DNA of 64,000 nt from Plectrocnemia conspersa (GCA_009617715.1 VTFK01000216.1:186001-250000); one strand, 5' to 3'; counted from the stretch's first letter, positions 51,501-64,000 are shown. Translations and numbers: made by a program. Notes: generated from the sequence alone by a model not told the origin.

Positions 51501-53879
51501 TTTATTAATATATATTCTTGACCACAAACTAATCTTATTTTCTCCATTAGATGAAAATGTCGAAGAGAACGTCAAATCACCGGAAGATACGTTTGAAGAG
51601 ACACTATCTATGGCCGCCGAAGGCTTAGGGCAAAAATCCTTGGCGGCACGTGTTAAGTGCTGGAATGCAGCGTGCGGTGCATTGAAGAGTCGTCCGGCTT
51701 CACACATTATTTCAAACTATAGATTAACTCTCAACGATCATATTGAGAAAGCACTGAAGCGTTCAAAACCTGAAGAGCAAGCTGCAGCTGCAGAATTAGC
51801 ATCTTTGATGGCCATTCAATTCGGAGCTACAGATTTATGCGAAGATCTTTGCAAGGATGTTAAACCTATACTTCAAGTCGTAGCTTTGGATAAGTCGGCG
51901 AATGCTAATGCACGTGCAAAGGTAAATATATATTAAACAAAACATGTTTGATGAATGAATTGTTGCTAAGATAATTAATTTTATTTCAGTGTTGCACTGC
52001 ATTAGCGTTGCTATCGTTCTTCGCCGAAGAAGACATTGGAAACATTTACGAAACAATGCGTAACTTTGAAACGATATTCAGCGGCAGCTATCTTAAGGTT
52101 CATATCGCTTCTTTTTTTATATATAATTATTTATGTATACTTGTATATAATACACTAATGCTTTATTTAATCTTAGGGTGATGGAACTATCAAAAATAAC
52201 ATAACATCGGAACAAGAAAATCTGCATTCTGTGGCCCTATCTGCTTGGGCTCTTTTATTGACTTTGTGCTCTCCGGGTGATATCTATATGATGCTGGGAG
52301 GTTCTACTCATACTTTTGCTCCGTAAGTGTATATATTATTAACATAGCTAATGTGTTTGGAAGTTTGATCTAGTTTAAAATTTATTTACAATGTGGTGTA
52401 CGGAACCATAAGATAACTTTCCTCAATCTCTGATGAGAGGAGTGCTATGGAACTCGAGCAGTTTCAAAATACAATATTTTCTCAAACGACATTGCAATAT
52501 TGATATCGGAAAATATGGCAGTTTTGTATTTTTCAAACAATGAAAAATATATCCAAAAAGGTGCAAGAATATTACTTTAAAAAAATGAACCCCTCTAGAC
52601 TTTGTCACAAAAGACTGAAACACAAAATGTCTGTACATTCTGTGCCATTCCTCTTCACAGGCGTACTTTTTTTGGAAAGTATCATTCATTGGTAAACTAT
52701 TAGAGACCTTTTTTATGTTGTCGTAAAACATTTTTAAATAAGTATAAAAAATATAATTAAAATATAAGTCTAGTTTTATACAAAAAGCTGTTTGATTTTT
52801 GAAACAGATCTTTACATATATGGATTCATCAGTAAAAGGTGAGTAAAAATATATAAAGAATCATTTAAATTCGATGTAAATTGAAGACGCTAGAAAATCG
52901 CCTGCCTTACTTATAAGCGCTCGCGCGCATTCAGCCCGCAGTTTATGTCTTAAGCTACTGCTGCGCCTTAGTGTTGCATGTCTGATTCGCACTGCCACCT
53001 GACGGCCACTTTTCGAATAATATGTTACACTACTGCCAATTTACAGTTTCAGTATTTTTTTGACACGCTCGTATTCCAATATATATTTTCTATGAATTTT
53101 ATTTGGTAAATATATTTACAACACTAGCCTTTTATTCTTATATTATTAATTACATAAGGTTTTTTTTAAAGATCTCTGCGTCAGTTGGGAGGAATGTTGG
53201 CGTCGCCCGGATTGGAAATAAGACTTGGCGCTGGAGAATGTCTAGCTTTGGTATTTGAACTAGGGCGTGAACACTCCGGTGATTTCGGGGACACAATCGT
53301 AGAAGAGCTCATCGATAAGATTAAACAATTAGCGACCGATTCGCACAAATATAGGTACAGATCTCTTATTTTAATAAATTATATCTATATGACGATTAAT
53401 TATATTTATTTTTACTGTAGGGCCAAAAAAGATAGAAAGACTCAACGTGCGACTTTTAGAGACATTTTGCATTATTTAGAAGAGGATGAGGTTGATGAAC
53501 TACCATTGAGATTACACAGTGAACACGTCCAGATTGAAGGTTGGTGTGCTAGGAGAAGATACTCAGCTCTCGCCGGAACTTTGGGATCTGGTCTTCACAC
53601 TCATTTAGCTTCTTCGGCTGCTTTGAGAGCTGCACTCGCTTTGCCACCACCAGCTCTTTTGATCGATCCTCAGAGTGTGAGCGCAAGAAATAACAATAAA
53701 TTATTACGGGTAATTATGGTTATATTTATATAACTTCTTACTTTGCAAATTTATTATTTTATTTAAATATAATTTTTTTCTTATCTTTTTAGCATCTCCA
53801 AAACGCAGCAGCTTTTAAAGCAAGGACTATAACACGTGGAAAAAATAGGGACAAACGTTCAGCCGTCATTATGGCATAA
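45515..53879 (+). CDS. Ifrd1: Interferon-related developmental regulator (IFRD1/PC4/TIS7 family)
   Basis: Nuclear/cytoplasmic transcriptional coregulator of the IFRD family. Exons: 45515-45545, 51370-51483, 51551-51921, 51990-52097, 52177-52322, 53172-53354, 53421-53709, 53793-53879. The 1329 nt keep frame and give 442 residues, close to the 451 of human IFRD1. The start MPRTRRKPKP is basic like the vertebrate N-terminus. An acidic/Ser-Asn-rich segment follows (residues 11-50). The helical-repeat IFRD domain carries EQAAAAELASLMAIQFG and EIRLGAGECLALVFELGRE. The C-terminal IFRD block has KKDRKTQRATFRDIL and ends NAAAFKARTITRGKNRDKR, matching the family's NSAAFKARTKARSKCRDKR-type tail. Intron 1 is 5.8 kb. 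The donor after 51483 (GGAG|GTCTTA) is weak but is the one that keeps phase. Orthology is firm. Confidence 0.95.
47400..47450. repeat. Perfect 16-bp inverted repeat in Ifrd1 intron 1
   Basis: ATTGTACTGTGAATTA (47400-47415) and its exact complement (47435-47450) are separated by 19 bases. Confidence 0.85.
48010..48090 (+). mobile_element. Possible hAT (Charlie-like) terminus in Ifrd1 intron 1
   Basis: GAATAACCTATGGGTCGCAA followed by CCCC resembles the GGTTCCCAACCTATGGGTCGCGACCCC start of many hAT elements. It is diverged and no right end was found. Confidence 0.4.
48314..48514 (+). repeat. Intronic repeat family, unit A
   Basis: About 200 bp, co-linear with 50771-50963: AATAGAATAATTATT, then ACGTTGCAATCACTT, TTTCCTTTGGTCA and GAGATTTGTAAATCAA. 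It lies in Ifrd1 intron 1. Confidence 0.8.
50380..50403. repeat. (AT)12 microsatellite
   Basis: An uninterrupted AT dinucleotide run in Ifrd1 intron 1. Confidence 0.9.
50771..51150 (+). repeat. Intronic repeat family, units B, C and partial D in tandem
   Basis: Unit B (50771-50963) is clearly homologous to unit A at 48314-48514. It is followed head-to-tail by a shorter unit C (about 50988-51104, with ACGTGCGATGCAATCGCTTT and GATTGTAAATCAATAA) and a partial unit D (about 51113-51150, with ACGTACGATGCAATCACTTT). Each unit begins with a GCAATCRCTT block. Confidence 0.75.
52323..53171. other. Long Ifrd1 intron with probable insertion
   Basis: At 849 bp this intron is far longer than its neighbours of 66-83 bp. 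It contains a moderately GC stretch near 52900-53000 and a 102-codon minus-strand frame (52423-52731) with no recognisable domain. It is probably old transposon material, type unknown. Confidence 0.4.
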
Positions 53880-56800
53880 GTCTTGACTGCAAGATTATAT
53901 TTATTCGTATTTTATCATCGATTAATATTTATATAATATCAATACTTTATATAGATATAAATCATATAACATAATTACTAGCTAATGAATCTTTAAAGTG
54001 TGAATTTAGACAATTGTAATGTTAACTATTTTAACTAGTTAATTTCTCTTTTGTAAATATATGTAATTTAATATTTTTGTTTATTGTTCTCTTTTTCTTT
54101 AAAATTTAAGTTGTGTTGCTCATGACAATTTGTTACCATCGCTTTTTAGTGAATAATATAATTATTGTACAGTATAATCGATAATAGTTAGACGGTTTTT
54201 AAAATATATTTCAATTCTTAACTGTCAATGTGGCTGTGTTAATTATTGTTAGAATGTGTTGTTAATTTTTATTTTAAAAACTGTTTGGAAAATGAGATAA
54301 ACGTAATAAATTTGATCAAAATTAAATCATTTCATACATGTTAATCTCTGTGCAATGTTGTATATTGTTAACAAAATCGTGGTAACTGATCATGCTGCGT
54401 ATATGTGTTGTGTATGTAGGTTATTATACATAATTTTAATGTATGTATAAATACAATTTTGATCCATAATAAATAATGTTTTACTATATCATCCCAGCAT
54501 AGGTAAGATTTTTATATAAATTAACAACCTAAAAACTTGGTTAGTATTGGTAAGTCGTAAGATCAGAAATGTTACACCATTATCTCTATAATACGTACCA
54601 CGCTTTATCATATCTGCAAGAACCTCAACTAATTCACAAAAAGATCTTGACAAACGTATGTACTTGAATTATTTTTGTAGTAGTTTTAAATATTGATTGG
54701 ATTGGCAAGGTTAGTCTAATTTAGACATGCTGGAAGATATGTTACACTACGTTCTTATAATTTAGGGTTGTGAATTTGGATATCCTTATGTTAAAGACAA
54801 GATTAGTAAAGTCTGGCGCTGTGAAAACAAAAAGAAAGTATGTAAAGGTAGTGTGACAAGCGTTAGTGATGGATTGTTTATTTCTGAAAAACATGAACAC
54901 AGCAGATTTGGAAATGCAGCCAGAGTAATAACGCAAAGAGTTAGTACAGCAGCCAAAATATTAGCATATACGACAATGAGCAACCCATTACAAATCAGAA
55001 CTCTAATTCTATAAAATGTTTCTTCAGCAGAAAGAATACTTCCAATACTGTTATATTGCTAATTTAAATTGTCTTCAAACTTCGTGTATAAAAGGCATTA
55101 TGATGCATTGAAAAAACCTGCCAATTCATGATGGTAAGATTTGTAATAAATAAATACATAATTAAAAATTTAAATATCCTGTCCTTATTGTACCTATGAA
55201 TAATATGAACTTGTTATTCTTGGTTTAATTAGTTTTTATTGATTAACTCATAATATATGACAAACTTTGATAAGTTTATTAATAAAGAATAAAACAACAC
55301 AACTGGTATAAACACATGACTAGTTTATTACGCCATAAATCTTCATAAATACAGTTTTGTTGAACTTATGATGCAACAATACAATTACAAACATGTACAA
55401 AACATTTCATACAAAGATATCTGGCTGGACGTACATATGTTAGGATGTCAAAGATTCAATTAAATAAAATATGCACAACCACATACGTAGTAATGGTGAA
55501 CCTAAAGCAAAAGTACATATTTTACGTGTGCATAATTACTCACAAACATAACCAAAGTTCCGATTTTGAATGACTTAATCATAAAATGAGAATTAGGGGA
55601 TCATGTGATCGACATCGGAATAAAGTATCCATCCACAAAGTAATAGGACATTATTCACTGAACATCGAAAGCGCAACACTTATTTAACGATTAAAATCTT
55701 AGACGAAATATGCGACTAACAAATTAGTACTCGGTCGTCCGCGATGTACACATTTAAAACACATATTTCGAAATACACATTTAAACATGAATGAATGACT
55801 TTTTGCCTTTACATTAAAGGTGAAAACCTGTATATCTCATTTTACATTTAATAATCGAAACGGTTACAATAAATTAACATCAACTGTACACATCTTAAAG
55901 TTTAAAACGGTACCGTTTACTTCTTAACAAGCTCGTTATCGCACCATCGATACAACATGAAATTATAAATATAAATATATACCACATAATAATGAGGACT
56001 ATTTAAAAGTAAAGGCAATTTGAAAATACGTATAACTAGCAATAAAGTTGGAAAAAAAACTCGAGCATAAGTCCAATGCAATACAACAGTTAATAATAAT
56101 TCACACACTTAATATTCAGTATGCAACAAGCCTGGAAAATCAGTGATTTTTTTGTAAATTATTTACGATAATATAGAGCTTCAATCAATAATGCCTCTAG
56201 CAGATTATTAATTATGAGCTGCGACATTAAATCAGTAAATCACCTTTACTTTTCGATTTACTTTGGTAATTGAACCCATATGGGAAACAAGAGTACTATT
56301 TATATCAAGCAAATAAGAGACGATTTTATCTTTCGTTTAAATTTCAGGTCCATTTTAATGACAAAAAATAGAAATAAGAAATACCAATAAAATAAAAGTA
56401 AGGTATATTTCTTTCAGCAATAATATTCCACACAAAAGTTAAATTACAATTTCTTTTTATATGCAATGTCTCAAAAATGATAAAATTGGCAATCTACGGT
56501 TATATCGTCGAGTGCTATTACTTCTACTGTCGTCTGTGAAAAAAATGGCTATATTATATAGTATATTCAAAGTCAATTGCGTAAGCTGATATATCGACAA
56601 AACGTACGAGACAATTCATGAATATCAGCCTACAAAACGGCACGTATGGTATCCTATATTTTATAATACATTGTAGAAACAGGAACATTTAATACGTCAC
56701 ACATCTCCAACAGTATAAAACTCATTAAATAAAAATCATTGTGTATTAAACGTAGATCCGTTAAACATTATTTTATGAAAGCTCGTTATTTCGTTATTTT

Positions 56801-57955
56801 TTTAGTAATGTTAAAAAAAATATATTATGTATCTTTCAGATATATATATCTTTTTGTTTTGATTAAACCTTATCTTCATTATATACGTACATATAGATAT
56901 ATATAATATATACAATCATCAGAATAAAAAATATATTATAATTAAATACTCTACATATTATGCTTGGACATTCTCAATACGACTCAACGTGCAATATTAT
57001 CATAACTAAATAAATAAACTTTAAATCATTACAAGCTTAAATATTCTTTGGAACTCTTGCTAAAATTTAAATTATTTATTACTAACTCATTATGTTCTTA
57101 AATTTAATATAATGACAAAACAGATAAAATTGAAATTATAACAACATATAGACATTTGATGACTTTACAAGCTGTACTAGAAAAACGAAAATAAATAAAA
57201 TACATATATATATATATTATTTAAAGTACAATCTTTTCAATATATGTATTATATATACACATTTATATTTATATTAAAAACAATCTGAAACATTCAATCA
57301 TTCCGTATTCAATTAATATGTTTAATTTAATATAAATATATTTAATGTATGTTTAGCACTATAATTTATTAAAAGAAAACAAGTTTCACAAATAACATTC
57401 AATATACACTTAATATATACCACTGACCAGAATAAAATAATGAAGTTAAACTAATACATATATAATACAATTAATTAAGTTAACATCTGAACTTAATACA
57501 ACATTTGTGCTTTAGTTTAAGAATTATGTTTGTAAACGGTATGTATGTACTTAATAATTAGACGTTAAGATAATCATATCAACCTCAATCGAATATCAAC
57601 ATTGAACATGTATTTGCATTTTTTTTTCAATTCTATACGTTTAATATAAAATCTATTTTTATATATAAATTTTTCATTTTTTAAAATAGGCGTGTGTATA
57701 TATATAAATATGTAAATATACATATAAATGTATATATAGTGTTATGTATATATCCTTTTCACAAAAAGTAATCAATTATCAATTAATGGTCGGAATATTA
57801 CAATCAGTATAAATTAAACTCTGTTGAGATGATCTCGCAAATATACTTTGCATCTCAGACTAGGCATTCTCTGTGTGTGATATGGCAAAACGGCTCTTAC
57901 GCAGTGTCGTGTACAAGGGTAAATTAATATGTACGTGTCAAAGGTATTCAAACCA
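53880..57955. other. Convergent intergenic/3' UTR region between Ifrd1 and Rfx
   Basis: Ifrd1 and Rfx end towards each other across about 4.1 kb of AT-rich DNA. Several AATAAA and TTTATT signals on each strand could serve either gene. I see no coding sequence or structured RNA. A long Rfx 3' UTR is possible but not shown. Confidence 0.5.
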
Positions 57956-60900
57956 CTAGCTTATCTTAATCTTTTTCAGGGGAGACGGCGATTCAGTCTT
58001 GACCGGCATGTTCAGTATCATTTCCTTTATGTCCATGCCTTCCTCTTCATCATCGTCGTCTTCGCCAGTTCCGTTGATAGAATCCTTCTAACGGCAAAGG
58101 GAAATACTGCATAAGTAATTTGTGATAATTTGTATTGAACGGATAAATCAATCAATAATTAAAACAAACCTCAGCCATGACCTGAATAGGGGCGCTACCC
58201 TGATGAGCCGCCACTTGGTGTTCGATAAGATAGAACATGTATTCATCATACAACAATCTGATTAGATGGAACGATCCGAAAGAAGCCGCTGATCGCAATG
58301 TTAAATCGCGAATCACCATTGAGCTGTAATGATTGTATCAATAAGATATTGAGTATATAGATATCAGGTATATATCCGATATACAAAAAACACTTGCCTA
58401 TAAAAGCTCCATTTAAGTAAGAATTGACGTGCGTAGTGAGCGTAATGAGGCGAATTTTCATGAGGGCGTAGAGCTCGCCTGACAGCTGCCTCCAGCCATC
58501 CGGCCCACTGCTCCAGAGAAGCTTGACGCTGCAGAGTCCGCTTAAAATCGGCTTCCAAAGCAGTCACAGTGCTGACGGGACACTGACACACCCAAGAAGC
58601 TTGCTCTTGAACGTTATGAAAATCGACTCTGTTCAGATCAGCGAGCATCTGATGGATCTGCTGAGAATTATGCAAGACCGCTCGGGCGGCTTGAGCCAGA
58701 TGGTTCAAGGACGTGTAACGGCGCAGAGACTGAGCCATAGCTGCCGCCGGGCGCCGTTTTTGCACGTATCATACCAGCTGGACACCCGTTCATGGCACCG
58801 ACCAACCAAGATTCCAATCCTGATTATACAAACAAGATTAATCATCATCATCAATTTGTAATTAATTTAATTTCTGAAGAATACCTTTAGCAAAGTTGCG
58901 AATTGCTTGAGTAAGCGGCGATGGTATTGGACGTAAAACATCAGGCAGTAAGACTTGAACAAGCTTCTGATAGAAAGCGACGTCGACGGCGCGAACCCAT
59001 TCTTGGACTTCGACCATTCCGCACAATTGATATAATTTTGTCCTGTTTATTCATAGATACACATATTAGTATATGTATATTATTAGGAACATAAAAAATG
59101 ATATAAATTAAGAACCCACTTTGATAGATACTTTTCTTCTTCGCATTCATCCGAATCGTTGTTGTTATTCTGCCGCCAAAACTCTCTCCACAACGTCTCA
59201 ACAGTCGAAAGCTCCAACGATAACACAGCATCCAAAAATGCCTCACAGTGTTCGCGGTAAATAGACCGCAAAGTGTCAACGTCTTCAATAGTGCAATCGC
59301 CGGGAAGTTGCTCAGAAAATTGAATCTCGGGAAAGTTAGGAATAGCGCCATTTCCCTCACCGAGATACTAAAAATATTAATTATATATGATTAGCTGTGT
59401 TAAACTAAATACTAAAAATTCATCCAGCAAATAACAAAATAAAATAACACCTGCAGATGTTGATGCATATGCGAGTTCGGCGTAAGACTTTGCATCGAAT
59501 CGCTTCTATTTTGAGATCCAGAAGTTCCGGGGCGATTGGAGAAACGATTGACGTTGCCTTTATTTCCAGAAACATTACCGATCTCACCGTTCAGATTGTC
59601 GCAATTTGTTGAAGAGTTACAGAGTGGCGATCCAGGTTTGATTCGAATTCCATAATAGTGATACTTGGAGTTACCTCTGTAAATATTAAATTCAATGTAA
59701 TTTAAACTTGAACATGTAACGAACTTATGTCTTATAATTAATTACCTTGTGCCAAGTCGACGTGTACGCAATCCCATGAAAACCGATCTGATAAGTTTAC
59801 CGAACGATGCAGCGTTCACAGGTTCCAGATCTCTTTGAGCACAATGACTCAGATAATAACTGTATAACGTCGAACGAGGTAGGCTAACGCCTTCAGCGTT
59901 CTCATAGTTGTCGGTTAGCCATTTTACCTACAAATTTTTTTAGGCGTATTTGTATAATATAAAAAGAAAAACATAATATGTATATAAAAAAATATGTGGG
60001 CAACTGTTCAAGTGCAAGTGTAAAAAAATCAATATTATATTATACCATAAATTCTAAGTTTTTTCTATTTGTCTATTTTGTATAATATCTAATAAAACAA
60101 ATAAATGATTTTGAAGACATAAAGCAGATATTTCTTATTTTGATTTATAAACTAATTCTAAAACCAATTATTAGTAATCAAAGCATATAAATATACATAT
60201 GTAGGGATTAAAATATCAACATTATATTTTTAGTGTAGTACAGTAAAATTCTTCTCGTTAATTTGTAGAAGTTAAAAAGATAGATAAACATATGCAAGTT
60301 AAATATATAAACTTAGGTATAATTTTACCCGTTCATAATCACTCCACTTCGATAACTTATGTCTCAAAAGTTTTAATTAAAACTAATCCTTTGAAAAAAA
60401 TATTTTAAAAATATTAAAAAAAAGTTATTAACCTTTCAAGTCATGTTACATATAAAAAGACTTTTACTGTACATATTATTTAGTTAGGTTAGCAATAAAA
60501 CTACAAAAGGCATTACTAAGTTAATTTCACCCAAAAAAATCCATGCAGCTATTACTTGTAATAATAATATACTTGTTATGAAACTTTTTAAAAAAGATGT
60601 GTTAAAAGGATGATAAGAACGCTGACAAGGAAAGTATAAGCACAAGAAATATGAAATATCAAAGACCGGCTACGATCAGACGTAAACTACGTGCATTTAT
60701 AAAAATTGTGAAATTGCACCAGCTGCCTCTCGTGCGTGTGTAAAAGTACACAAAAAAAAATGACGGTTAATATGTAGCCGCCGTTCCTTGGGTCCGACGG
60801 CAGCTCTGACTTACTGTGAACTGACTTACAGTGGCTGGAGAATTTCGGGTGACTAGAGCTGTCGACTGCGTCCCCGACGCTTGCTCCTGCGACTCAGTCG

Positions 60901-62528
60901 ACAAGTACGAAACCTCCTATTATGTGGCCAGATCCGTCAATGAACGAGTGAAAAAGAGAAAACCATACACGGGCGGATTAGCGAATTAGTATTCTAATAC
61001 AAACATACAATATACAGCACAATTTATCATGAACATGCTAATTAGTTGCCCTCATCTATATAATGTTAATTAGAATTAAATGCATTACAAGAATGATAAA
61101 CTTAAAAGGAACAAAATCTCCCTTCATCAGATTAACGTAGTGTTAGGGACAAAACAAGAACATAAAAAATTTTACCCCTTTCTATTGATGTATGAAATTA
61201 GGTTCATAGCAATTTTGTATTGGACGAAACAACAGTTTGAAAAGCTTTAGATATTTTGTTATCAGTTGATGCTACACATTAAACGAAAGTTCATCCCATG
61301 TCAATCGCTAAAAGGCAAAAGACGGCTTTAAAAGTACTTTGGAAATAAATAAGCTAACAAAGGCAACTGCAGCGGTTACCGCACAGCAATACTACATTTT
61401 TACTAGCAACATACAAACTAACATTTCATTTTTACAAACCCCACCATAAGGAAAATGTTGGTTTACTAATATAATAATAAATTAAATTATATAGGATAAT
61501 AATGTAACAAGCTTTAACTAAATAAAGCGTTATACCTCTGATAAAATGAAAAACCAAATAATTTTTAAGATTAAAAAGAAAAATAGAACAAACTATATTT
61601 TTATATATTTGTAGTAGCCATGGCATAGGATAATGCATGCTATTTCTCTCTAAATATGTTTCCCTCATTTTTAATTACTATATACAGATATAATTATAAA
61701 CAATATGTCATGGCAAGTATTTTTTTTTAATAAATTGTTAATTTTTAATAAAGCTAATATTATTAAAATATTAAATGATTAATATATAAAAATTAAAATA
61801 TCAGCAATTATGATAATAAAATGATTATATATTAATCATGCATTCCTAATCGTCAAAAACTAATATACTTACAGCTGCTAAAGACTGGGGAGAAGACCTA
61901 TGCACTTGCGTGACTGAAACACTCGGAGACTCTTCCACGGAAGTCGACAGAAGGTAGTGATGCGTCGGAGTAGAAGTGTAAGTGCCCCATTGAGCAGAGT
62001 TATTTCCACCCGGTGTAGTATTTGCAGAACCGTTGTTACCAGTATACACAGAGCCACTTTCACCGACGGCATACACTGGATACGTTGCCCTGTGATGTAA
62101 AAATATGATAATAAAAATAAATAATAAAATTATTAATAAAATACCCCAAGAACTTACATTTGAGCTTGACCTTGCTGAGCTTGGGTGTAAAGCTCTTGAG
62201 GCTCAACATATTGGACATGGTATCCGACCCCTCCACTGTCAGCTGCAATGCGTACATAAAAAAATATATAATAATACAAATAATTCAATCATCAAAAAAG
62301 ACGATGAATAAAAACAGTAAAACAATATATATATAATATAACGAGTACTCCTTGTTATATGCATGCACGCAAATCCAAAATACAATAAAACGTCGACGTC
62401 GACGCGAGAACAAAGGGAAACGGCGGGGACGAATTGAGTTTTCCGCCGGCGGAGAGGAGAGTAGTAGTGTAACCGGGAAATGATTACGCACTTGCGGCAT
62501 ACTGCTGTCTATATCTTGCCATTTCCAT
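57956..62528 (-). CDS. Rfx: RFX-family winged-helix transcription factor (RFX1/2/3 type)
   Basis: Binds X-box promoter motifs and drives ciliary and other genes in animals. Exons, minus strand: 62492-62528 (ATG at 62528, in-frame TAG upstream), 62158-62242, 61873-62089, 60830-60916, 59746-59927, 59451-59676, 59120-59367, 58885-59042, 58398-58819, 58170-58323, 57956-58087 (stop). About 648 residues. The DNA-binding domain is nearly perfect (residues ~143-221: [38 protein letters not shown]). Extended dimerisation regions follow ([55 protein letters not shown]), then an acidic tail ([10 protein letters not shown]) and basic end. Two oddities: intron 58324-58397 uses a GC donor (AG|GCAAGT), and exon 58398-58819 has one base too many, shifting frame between GMIRAK and AQSLRRYTS. 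The RFX3-type N-terminal activation region is shortened. Confidence 0.95.
60830..60916 (-). other. Rfx: Rfx 87-nt in-frame exon in a large intron
   Basis: A small exon isolated in the 1.9-kb interval between 61872 and 59928, with acceptor TAG before 60916 and donor ACT|GTAAGT after 60830. It encodes 29 residues (from [11 protein letters not shown] to RNSPAT) and is phase 0 at both ends, so including or skipping it keeps frame. The SPAT end matches the SPAT that precedes the DNA-binding region in vertebrate RFX2/3. Confidence 0.85.
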
Positions 62529-62780
62529 GGATACACCCTAGGTCAGAGAGTACCGCGGCGACGGGGACGAGAAGGATAGAGTGCCGCGGCGGCGGAGAGC
62601 GGCACGCTGCCGAGGGTGAGTGTGTTTCCCGGACGACTGGCTCAATCTAACTGGCTAGCAACAAGAATCCAGAATCCCAGCGGCACGCTACCCACCCTTT
62701 GCAAAACCACCTCCCTTGGCTCTCACCACTCCCCCCCCCTCTCCATCAAAAGAGGTATAAATTGATTCTTTCCCGACGGC
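62529..62780 (-). promoter_or_regulatory. Rfx: GC-rich 5' UTR/promoter region of Rfx
   Basis: An abrupt CpG-rich stretch (GCCGCGGCGGCGGAGAGCGG near 62582) immediately upstream of the Rfx start codon, in strongly AT-rich surroundings. This is typical of a housekeeping-type promoter or 5' UTR. No precise start site was assigned. Confidence 0.5.
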
Positions 62781-64000
62781 TATTTATATGTATGTACATA
62801 CTCATACATTAAATGGCATCTTAATAAGGATGCGAAAAATTTAGAATTGATTTTATGTAGCAATGCAACTAACTGCACACTTAATTTTTTTTAATAAAAT
62901 CATAAACATTATAATAAAACATTAACTATCATCAATTTAATACAAGTATAAAAAGTTGTTATGTTTTTAATAAAAAATCAAAATGAAACAGATTTATATT
63001 TCACATATATAACGTACATACATAGTCAAGAGAAAAATTGGAATCATTAAAAATTTGGTGATAATGCATTAGGTATCATGCCCACATGTAGTTTTGGTAT
63101 TTTTTACTCTGTATATGTATGTATGTGCTGCGTGAATATAACATAAAATATTACAAAAAATATAATATTTTAAAAATAGATATAATTTTAAAACATTTTA
63201 TCAAATTATATTTATTATTTGAATAAAATTTATATTTTTGTGTAGTATATTATAATGGTCTATATTTATTTGATTTTGGTCAGTAAATTAATTAATCGGT
63301 CAGTTATTTATATTCAATTATCAATCTTTAAATTTAACCCTTTACTTGACAAAATAATATATGTCAACTTTTGCTCCTTTGGTGATAATTTTCAGATCGA
63401 AAATAATCATTGAAGAGTAAGGTTCTCAACTATTCGTAGTTTTAATAATTATTTCAATTAATCATTAATTACTTTCATAATCGTTAAACTTTTTGAATTG
63501 TATATAATACATAACACAATGCTGTGCAAACTACTGATCAGTGAGAGGGTCAAAAGGAAAATGTTTAATTTATTATCATATAATTTTTAATCAGAAACGG
63601 CCTTTTTGTTTTTTCAAATCACCAAAATCAGCTGCGATTAATTAATTCAGCAAAATTGATGGAACATTCTAAATACATAATTTTAACGAATTTATTGTAT
63701 AAACAATAGCTAATAATGTTTGGAACGAATTTGATATACATAAAAATCAGATCCGTATCAGCGTTTGTTTTGTGCCCATTTGCATATAAATGAAATAATT
63801 TGAAATAAATTAACTGCGATCGAATTATTGAACTGAATGAAATAAACTCTTTGTGTCTTGAAACAACAAATACAAATAACTTATAACTTCACAAAAATTT
63901 GCGACGCACGCCTGTTTTTGAGATAAGCGTTAAATAATAATAAAGGGTGGGCCTTTTCAACATTTTGTTTCGTTCAACAAACGAATTCTGCGAATTTCAC
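62781..64000. other. Intergenic DNA upstream of Rfx
   Basis: AT-rich sequence to the window edge. I see no supported gene, repeat with defined ends, or structured RNA. Confidence 0.5.

Noticed and set aside
52423..52731. 102-codon minus-strand frame in an Ifrd1 intron
   Set aside because: No domain recognised; considered a transposase but no supporting motif.
58941..59360. 139-codon minus-strand frame across two Rfx exons and an intron
   Set aside because: It is out of frame with the homologous Rfx reading of both exons.
62285..62536. 83-codon minus-strand frame over Rfx exon 1
   Set aside because: Out of frame with the spliced Rfx reading that keeps phase through the next exon.

Overview
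The window is AT-rich, intron-bearing nuclear DNA from an insect, most likely a holometabolous one. Evidence for this: GT-AG introns of about 50 bp to 5.8 kb, a takeout/JHBP-type lipid carrier (an arthropod family), ABCC transporters of the insect lethal(2)03659/ABCC4 type, and single-copy Rfx and Ifrd1 orthologues. I cannot name the order or species. No bacterial, plasmid, viral or CRISPR features are visible. Most single open frames are chance frames in AT-rich DNA. The genes were assembled by joining exons at splice sites and checking reading phase and protein homology.

Layout. 1-2729 (+): 3' half of an ABCC transporter, with its 5' half off the left edge. 3384-4477 (-): complete six-exon takeout/JHBP-like secreted protein, tail-to-tail with the first gene. 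4478-8087: intergenic, with a GC-richer island and a decayed LINE reverse-transcriptase scrap. 8088-20271 (-): complete 25-exon ABCC transporter, a paralogue of the first in inverted orientation. Two of its introns carry copies of the same unclassified repeat. About 20.3-45.2 kb: gene-poor tract with no supported protein gene. It holds three hAT-type MITEs with 8-bp target duplications, a truncated fourth copy, a hAT element with a transposase tail, a jockey-like LINE tail, several perfect hairpins and two CpG-richer islands. 45515-53879 (+): Ifrd1, eight exons with a 5.8-kb first intron that contains its own short repeat family. 53880-57955: convergent intergenic/3' UTR DNA. 57956-62528 (-): Rfx, eleven exons, with a GC-rich 5' region at 62.5-62.8 kb.

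How the genes relate. The two ABCC genes form a locally duplicated, inverted efflux-pump pair around a small secreted hydrophobic-ligand carrier. A shared role in handling lipophilic compounds is possible but is inference. Ifrd1 (transcriptional coregulator) and Rfx (winged-helix factor, ciliary and housekeeping genes) are convergent neighbours with no evident functional link.

The most notable points are: single-base reading-frame breaks in two otherwise intact genes (ABCC at the 10266/9471 junction; Rfx near 58749-58761); a GC-AG intron in Rfx; paralogue divergence in intron content and extracellular loop; a cysteine-free takeout protein; and a recognisable hAT MITE family. I did not find a convincing new multi-gene system.
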